DNA of 64,000 nt from Arthrobacter sp. StoSoilB5. Its GTDB lineage: Bacteria > Actinomycetota > Actinomycetes > Actinomycetales > Micrococcaceae. Position numbers and translations under genes: made by a program. The notes under the pieces are model-generated. The model saw only the letters and a program-made list of their open reading frames with translations. It was not told the origin of the DNA and searched no databases. Below are positions 60,619-64,000 of this stretch, one piece after another. The DNA is taken from positions 186,001 through 250,000 of the forward strand of contig NZ_AP024646.1 of the NCBI RefSeq assembly GCF_019977235.1, given 5' to 3'. Positions within the stretch are counted from its first letter, which is position 1; each line of letters opens with the position of its first letter.

Positions 60619-62037
60619 ATGGCAAGCAAGACAGCACCTCCTGCGACAGGGGCCACAACGCGCAGGACTATCGCGGGAATGATCCTGGCAATGGCACTGA
60701 TCGAGTCGCTCAGCGGAGTCACGCAGGGATACCTGAACCCGATACTGCCTGCGCTGGGACCCGTCTTCGAGATTGATGACCCCACCATCAACGGCATCTT
60801 CCTCATCTCCAACGTCAGTTTTGCGGTTCTCACGCCGATCATTTCCAGGCTTGGCGACAGCTATGGATACCGGCTTGTTCTACGCTGGTCCACCGGCGTC
60901 GTAGCGGTGGGCGTGCTCCAGATGGCGCTCTGGCCGTCGCTGTGGACGGTGACGGTTGGCGTCGTCATGCTGACCTGCGTTGTGGGCTTCATCCCGCTGA
61001 TGATGGGAATCCTCCGCGTCAGCAGCCCGGCACACACCCGGACCGGCGTGAGTGTCATGATCGGCATGCTCATGATCATGGTGGGAGCCGGCGGCCTGCT
61101 TGCAGGAATCGTCGGCGTCACCGATCCGACGCTTGGATTCTGGGTTGCCGTTCCGTTCGCGGTCATCGCTTTCGTCTGTTCCTTCGTACTGCCCGACGCC
61201 GGGGTCCCCACTCGTGAGGGCATCGCTTTGCTCCCGCTTCTGGCCTGTTCCCTCGGGCTGATTGGTTTCGTGGTGGCACTCTCCATGGCGCCTGAATGGG
61301 GCTGGCTCGACGCCCGCACGCTGGCTGCCGGCCTGGTGGGGTTCGCCCTGCTGGCCTACTGGGCAAAGCGCGACTACAGCGGGGCCCATGGCGGCAGGTT
61401 CATGGACCTTCGGATGCTGGCCAATCCACGGATCCGTGCCATTTCCGTGGCCACGTTCTTCTTCGGCTTCGCGTCCATCAGCTACTTCGGCACCAACGGC
61501 ATCTTCCTGCATTCCAACCCGGACAAGACCGGATATGGGTTCGCGCTCAGCCCGCTGATGATCGCGATTGTGCTGGCTTTGGCTTCCGTTCTCTCACTGG
61601 TTTCCTCGCTGCTGACGGCACGGGCACTGCGCCGATTCGGCGAACGCGCCACCCTGGTATTTGCGGGCCTGCTGCTGGCAGGCGGCTTCCTGGTCATGAT
61701 CGTGGCCCACGGGTCCTTGTCCTGGTACTGCGTGGGTTTTGCGATGTTCAACCTGAGCCTGGGGATGTACCAGGCAGGCACGCGCTCGCTGTCCGTGGAA
61801 GGCGTTCCGCTGGAAGAAACGTCGACGGCGGCCGGGCTCAACGAGCTGGCCCTGTCCGTCGGCATCGCGGTGGGTGCCGCCGTCGTGAAGCTGCTGTCCT
61901 CAGCCTCTGTGGAATCCGGCCGCATCACCGAGGCCGGGCTTCTGTCCATCTGGGGAGCACTGGCAGTGGCCGCGCTGATCGCGGCCGCGGCAAGCGCCCG
62001 CTACCCGAAGCGCGAGAAAGCCGGGGTGTCCGCATGA
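60619..62037 (+). CDS. MFS transporter (drug/metabolite, DHA2-like)
   Basis: A 472-aa multi-helix permease of about 14 helices. Motif A-like SRLGDSYGYRLVLR after helix 2, GILRVSSPAHTRTGVSVMIG in the middle, and an extra helix pair typical of DHA2. Start ATG 60619 with AAGGAATC upstream. Coupled to the M20 gene (ATGA), so it probably exports or imports its substrate. Confidence 0.88.
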   Translation: MASKTAPPATGATTRRTIAGMILAMALIESLSGVTQGYLNPILPALGPVFEIDDPTINGIFLISNVSFAVLTPIISRLGDSYGYRLVLRWSTGVVAVGVLQMALWPSLWTVTVGVVMLTCVVGFIPLMMGILRVSSPAHTRTGVSVMIGMLMIMVGAGGLLAGIVGVTDPTLGFWVAVPFAVIAFVCSFVLPDAGVPTREGIALLPLLACSLGLIGFVVALSMAPEWGWLDARTLAAGLVGFALLAYWAKRDYSGAHGGRFMDLRMLANPRIRAISVATFFFGFASISYFGTNGIFLHSNPDKTGYGFALSPLMIAIVLALASVLSLVSSLLTARALRRFGERATLVFAGLLLAGGFLVMIVAHGSLSWYCVGFAMFNLSLGMYQAGTRSLSVEGVPLEETSTAAGLNELALSVGIAVGAAVVKLLSSASVESGRITEAGLLSIWGALAVAALIAAAASARYPKREKAGVSA

Positions 62038-63245
62038 CCGCCACCGGACTTAACAGCATGAGTCGCGGGGCCGGCGTCGTACGCGAATCCCAAGGCGACG
62101 TCGAGGCTACGCTGAAGGCCGCCACAGAACGCTGGAAACCGGACCTGCTGGACCTCAGCCACGCCATCCACGCTGATCCGGAGCTCGGCGGCCAGGAGTT
62201 CCGTGCCGTGAAGCGCGTCAGGCGGCTGCTTCGGACAGCCGGGTTCCGCTTCGATAATCGCCAGCCACTCCAGGCCACCGCGTTCAGCGCGAGCTACGGA
62301 AGCGGTGAACTGGTGGTGGCCCTCTGTGTTGAGTATGACGCCCTGCCGGACATCGGCCACGCCTGCGGACACAACGTCAATGCTGCCAGTGCCGTGGGGG
62401 CGGCGCTGGCCCTGGCGGCGGTGGCCGACGAACTCGGCATCACTGTCAAAGTGCTCGGAACGCCCGCGGAAGAGACCACCGGCGGCAAAGTGAACCTGAT
62501 CGAGGAAGGCTTCTTCGAAGACGTCTCACTGGCGATGATGGTCCACGCCGGCGGGGGAGACGTCGTGGGCGGTTCGTCCTTGGCGATGTCCATGTGGGAC
62601 GTGTTGTTCGAGGGCAGGCCGGCCCACGCCGCTGCTGCCCCGATGGAAGGGGTCAACGCCCTGGACGCGCTAGTCGTCGCGCAGACCGCCATTGCGCTGG
62701 CCAGGCAGCAGCTCCCGACGGCGTCGATCGTTTCGCTGATCGTCACTGAAGGCGGAAGCGCCGTCAACGTCATCCCCGAGCGTGCACGGGCGAGCGTTGA
62801 GATGCGGGCTCCGAGCATCGAGAAGCTGCGCATCATCCAGGACAAGGTCCGGCGGTGCCTCGAAGCAGGCGCCCACGCCAGCGGTTGCACCCTGCAAGTC
62901 ACGCCAACCGGCAACGACTACGCCGAACTCCGCCAAGACCCGTTCCTGTCCCACGCCTACCGGGCAGCCATGACGGCCATCGGAAGGGACGTTTCCTTCA
63001 ATGCCGAGCCAGTGGCTTCCACGGACATGGGCAACGTCTCCCAGCTGGTGCCGAGCATCCACCCGATCGTCGGCTACGACGTGAGGGGCGCGGCCCATCA
63101 CACGGCCGAGTTCGCCGCCTTTGGCGCTTCGGCCTCCGCGGACAAAGCTGTGCTGGACGCCGCTTTTGGCCTGGCGGCCGCTGCGTCCGCTACCGCCTTG
63201 GATCCGGAGGAACGGAGCCGCCTATTGACCAGGACGAGCGCTTAG
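62034..63245 (+). CDS. M20-family metal-dependent amidohydrolase
   Basis: A 403-aa aminoacylase/carboxypeptidase-like enzyme. Metal and catalytic residues: CVEYDALPDIGHACGHNVNA (Asp, His), GTPAEETTGGK (general-base Glu), MMVHAGGGDVVG (His) and YDVRGAAHHTAEF (C-terminal His). Likely cleaves an N-acyl amino acid or similar amide. Coupled to the MFS gene and controlled with it. Confidence 0.92.
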   Translation: MTATGLNSMSRGAGVVRESQGDVEATLKAATERWKPDLLDLSHAIHADPELGGQEFRAVKRVRRLLRTAGFRFDNRQPLQATAFSASYGSGELVVALCVEYDALPDIGHACGHNVNAASAVGAALALAAVADELGITVKVLGTPAEETTGGKVNLIEEGFFEDVSLAMMVHAGGGDVVGGSSLAMSMWDVLFEGRPAHAAAAPMEGVNALDALVVAQTAIALARQQLPTASIVSLIVTEGGSAVNVIPERARASVEMRAPSIEKLRIIQDKVRRCLEAGAHASGCTLQVTPTGNDYAELRQDPFLSHAYRAAMTAIGRDVSFNAEPVASTDMGNVSQLVPSIHPIVGYDVRGAAHHTAEFAAFGASASADKAVLDAAFGLAAAASATALDPEERSRLLTRTSA

Positions 63246-63335
63246 CATGTGCCAACTGCAGTGCGGCTGGCCCCCGCCGCGCTGCGGGCGGACAATGGAG
63301 TCAGCACGCAGGCGCGTGTATTTGTAGGGAGGGCC

Positions 63336-64000
63336 ATGGAACGGGCAAAGCCGGTTCGTCCTCCCGCCAGCCGGACCACGGCTGTGCCGGGAGCTTCGGC
63401 TGTGCGGCTGGAACCGGCTGTGCGGCGGGATCCAGCGATCGACCTTGTCCGTTTCATCTGCCTGCTCCTGGTGGTCGCGGCCCACTGCATGATGGTCAGC
63501 CCCGTTCTGCACAGGGATGGGAAAGTCACCACGGAAAACACGCTCATGGAGCAAAGTTGGTTCACGCCAGTGGTTTGGGTGCTCATGATCGTCCCGTTGT
63601 TCTTCGTGCTGGGCGGCGTAACCGGGTTGCAGTCGTGGCGACGGTTGAGGGCACGTGGTGGCACCGGCTTTGACTTCGCCCAGCTGAGACTGCTGCGCCT
63701 GGTCCGTCCGGCCATGGCCCTGCTCGGGACCATGTGGGCAGGACTCTGGGTGGCACTGCTCCTCGGCGTGGATCCACAGGTGATCCAATTGATGACCACT
63801 GGCGCCGCGATGCCCCTTTGGTTCCTGGCAGCGTACCTCACAGCCCAGCTCAGCATCCCGTTAATGGCCCGGCTCCACCAACGTGCCCCATTGCCGACCT
63901 TAGGCATACTCGTGGCGCTGATCATTACCGTTGATTCCCTGCGCGGAGCGGTCCCCGTGCTGGCCTTCATCAACATGGTGTTTGTCTGGTGCGCAGTCCA
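63336..64000 (+). CDS. Acyltransferase-3 family membrane protein (partial)
   Basis: N-terminal part of a PF01757 O-acyltransferase; the gene runs off the window. RDPAIDLVRFICLLLVVAAH is the family's first helix with the catalytic-type His, followed by MIVPLFFVLGGVTGLQSWRR and several more helices. GGGAGGGCC before ATG 63336 sets the start. These proteins acylate cell-envelope sugars or exported metabolites. Confidence 0.85.
   Translation, partial: MERAKPVRPPASRTTAVPGASAVRLEPAVRRDPAIDLVRFICLLLVVAAHCMMVSPVLHRDGKVTTENTLMEQSWFTPVVWVLMIVPLFFVLGGVTGLQSWRRLRARGGTGFDFAQLRLLRLVRPAMALLGTMWAGLWVALLLGVDPQVIQLMTTGAAMPLWFLAAYLTAQLSIPLMARLHQRAPLPTLGILVALIITVDSLRGAVPVLAFINMVFVWCAV

Noticed and set aside
1..64000. 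CRISPR arrays, insertion sequences and prophage genes
   Set aside because: No regularly spaced repeats, transposase or phage structural proteins were seen anywhere in the window.

Overview
The window reads as chromosomal DNA of a high-GC Gram-positive actinobacterium of the Arthrobacter/Paenarthrobacter type (family Micrococcaceae). This is inferred from gene content and codon use: tandem GAF-ANTAR antiterminators, a ureABCEFGD operon with a NiCoT permease, a Pit plus DUF47 pair, dodecin, FCD-type GntR regulation, GTG and TTG starts, and many ATGA overlaps. I could not search a database, so the genus is an inference.

Layout. 1-4000: phosphate uptake (pstB; DUF47-pit facing it), a candidate structured RNA, a conserved hypothetical gene and tRNA-Lys(TTT). 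4000-8100: a GH51 arabinofuranosidase remnant next to the tRNA, then a leftward run of three GAF-ANTAR regulators with small proteins, one of them only 56 aa. 8250-11600: a D-threonine aldolase-like enzyme facing a D-2-hydroxyacid dehydrogenase/aminotransferase pair. 11744-18884: DedA, then ureA-B-C-E-F-G-D and a nickel permease. Two GC-rich palindromes sit inside the urease operon; one is translated into the N-terminus of UreD, and both lie where strand composition switches from C-rich to G-rich. 18881-25100: beta-lactamase-fold hydrolase, ECF sigma factor with a membrane partner, a secreted GH13 amylase with two C-terminal starch-binding repeats, two very small genes. 25115-31054: a leftward aldo/keto reductase and lactonase operon with a frameshifted epimerase, divergent from an MmyB-type regulator. 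31105-32511: dodecin, an internally deleted SDR remnant, UspA. 32574-39168: a sugar-acid (tetronate-type) module with GntR, hydrolase, DUF1537 kinase, LtnD-type dehydrogenase, GntP permease and a class II aldolase. 39220-40047: DUF1304 and VOC proteins.

40283-59458 is a catabolic island: MHS transporter, TauD-type dioxygenase, a molybdenum hydroxylase (CoxM/S/L type) with XdhC, aldehyde dehydrogenase, RidA, PDR/VanB-type reductase, extradiol-type VOC dioxygenase, two hydrolase-fold proteins, two SDRs, a ThDP enzyme, a 72-aa HTH-like protein, a Rieske oxygenase, a cupin and a MarR regulator. A shared 16-bp motif lies exactly between the -35 and -10 boxes of the aldehyde dehydrogenase operon and also in front of the cupin and marR genes, so one regulator probably controls the set. 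The enzyme set suggests hydroxylation, ring cleavage and side-chain oxidation of an aromatic or N-heterocyclic compound; the substrate is unknown. The window ends with a double-AsnC regulator divergent from an MFS transporter and M20 amidohydrolase pair, and a partial acyltransferase-3 gene.

Most likely places for something undescribed: the catabolic island and its MarR regulon, the urease palindromes with their local GC-skew inversions and the UreD insertion, and the structured RNA in front of DUF47-pit. No CRISPR array, insertion sequence or prophage was seen.
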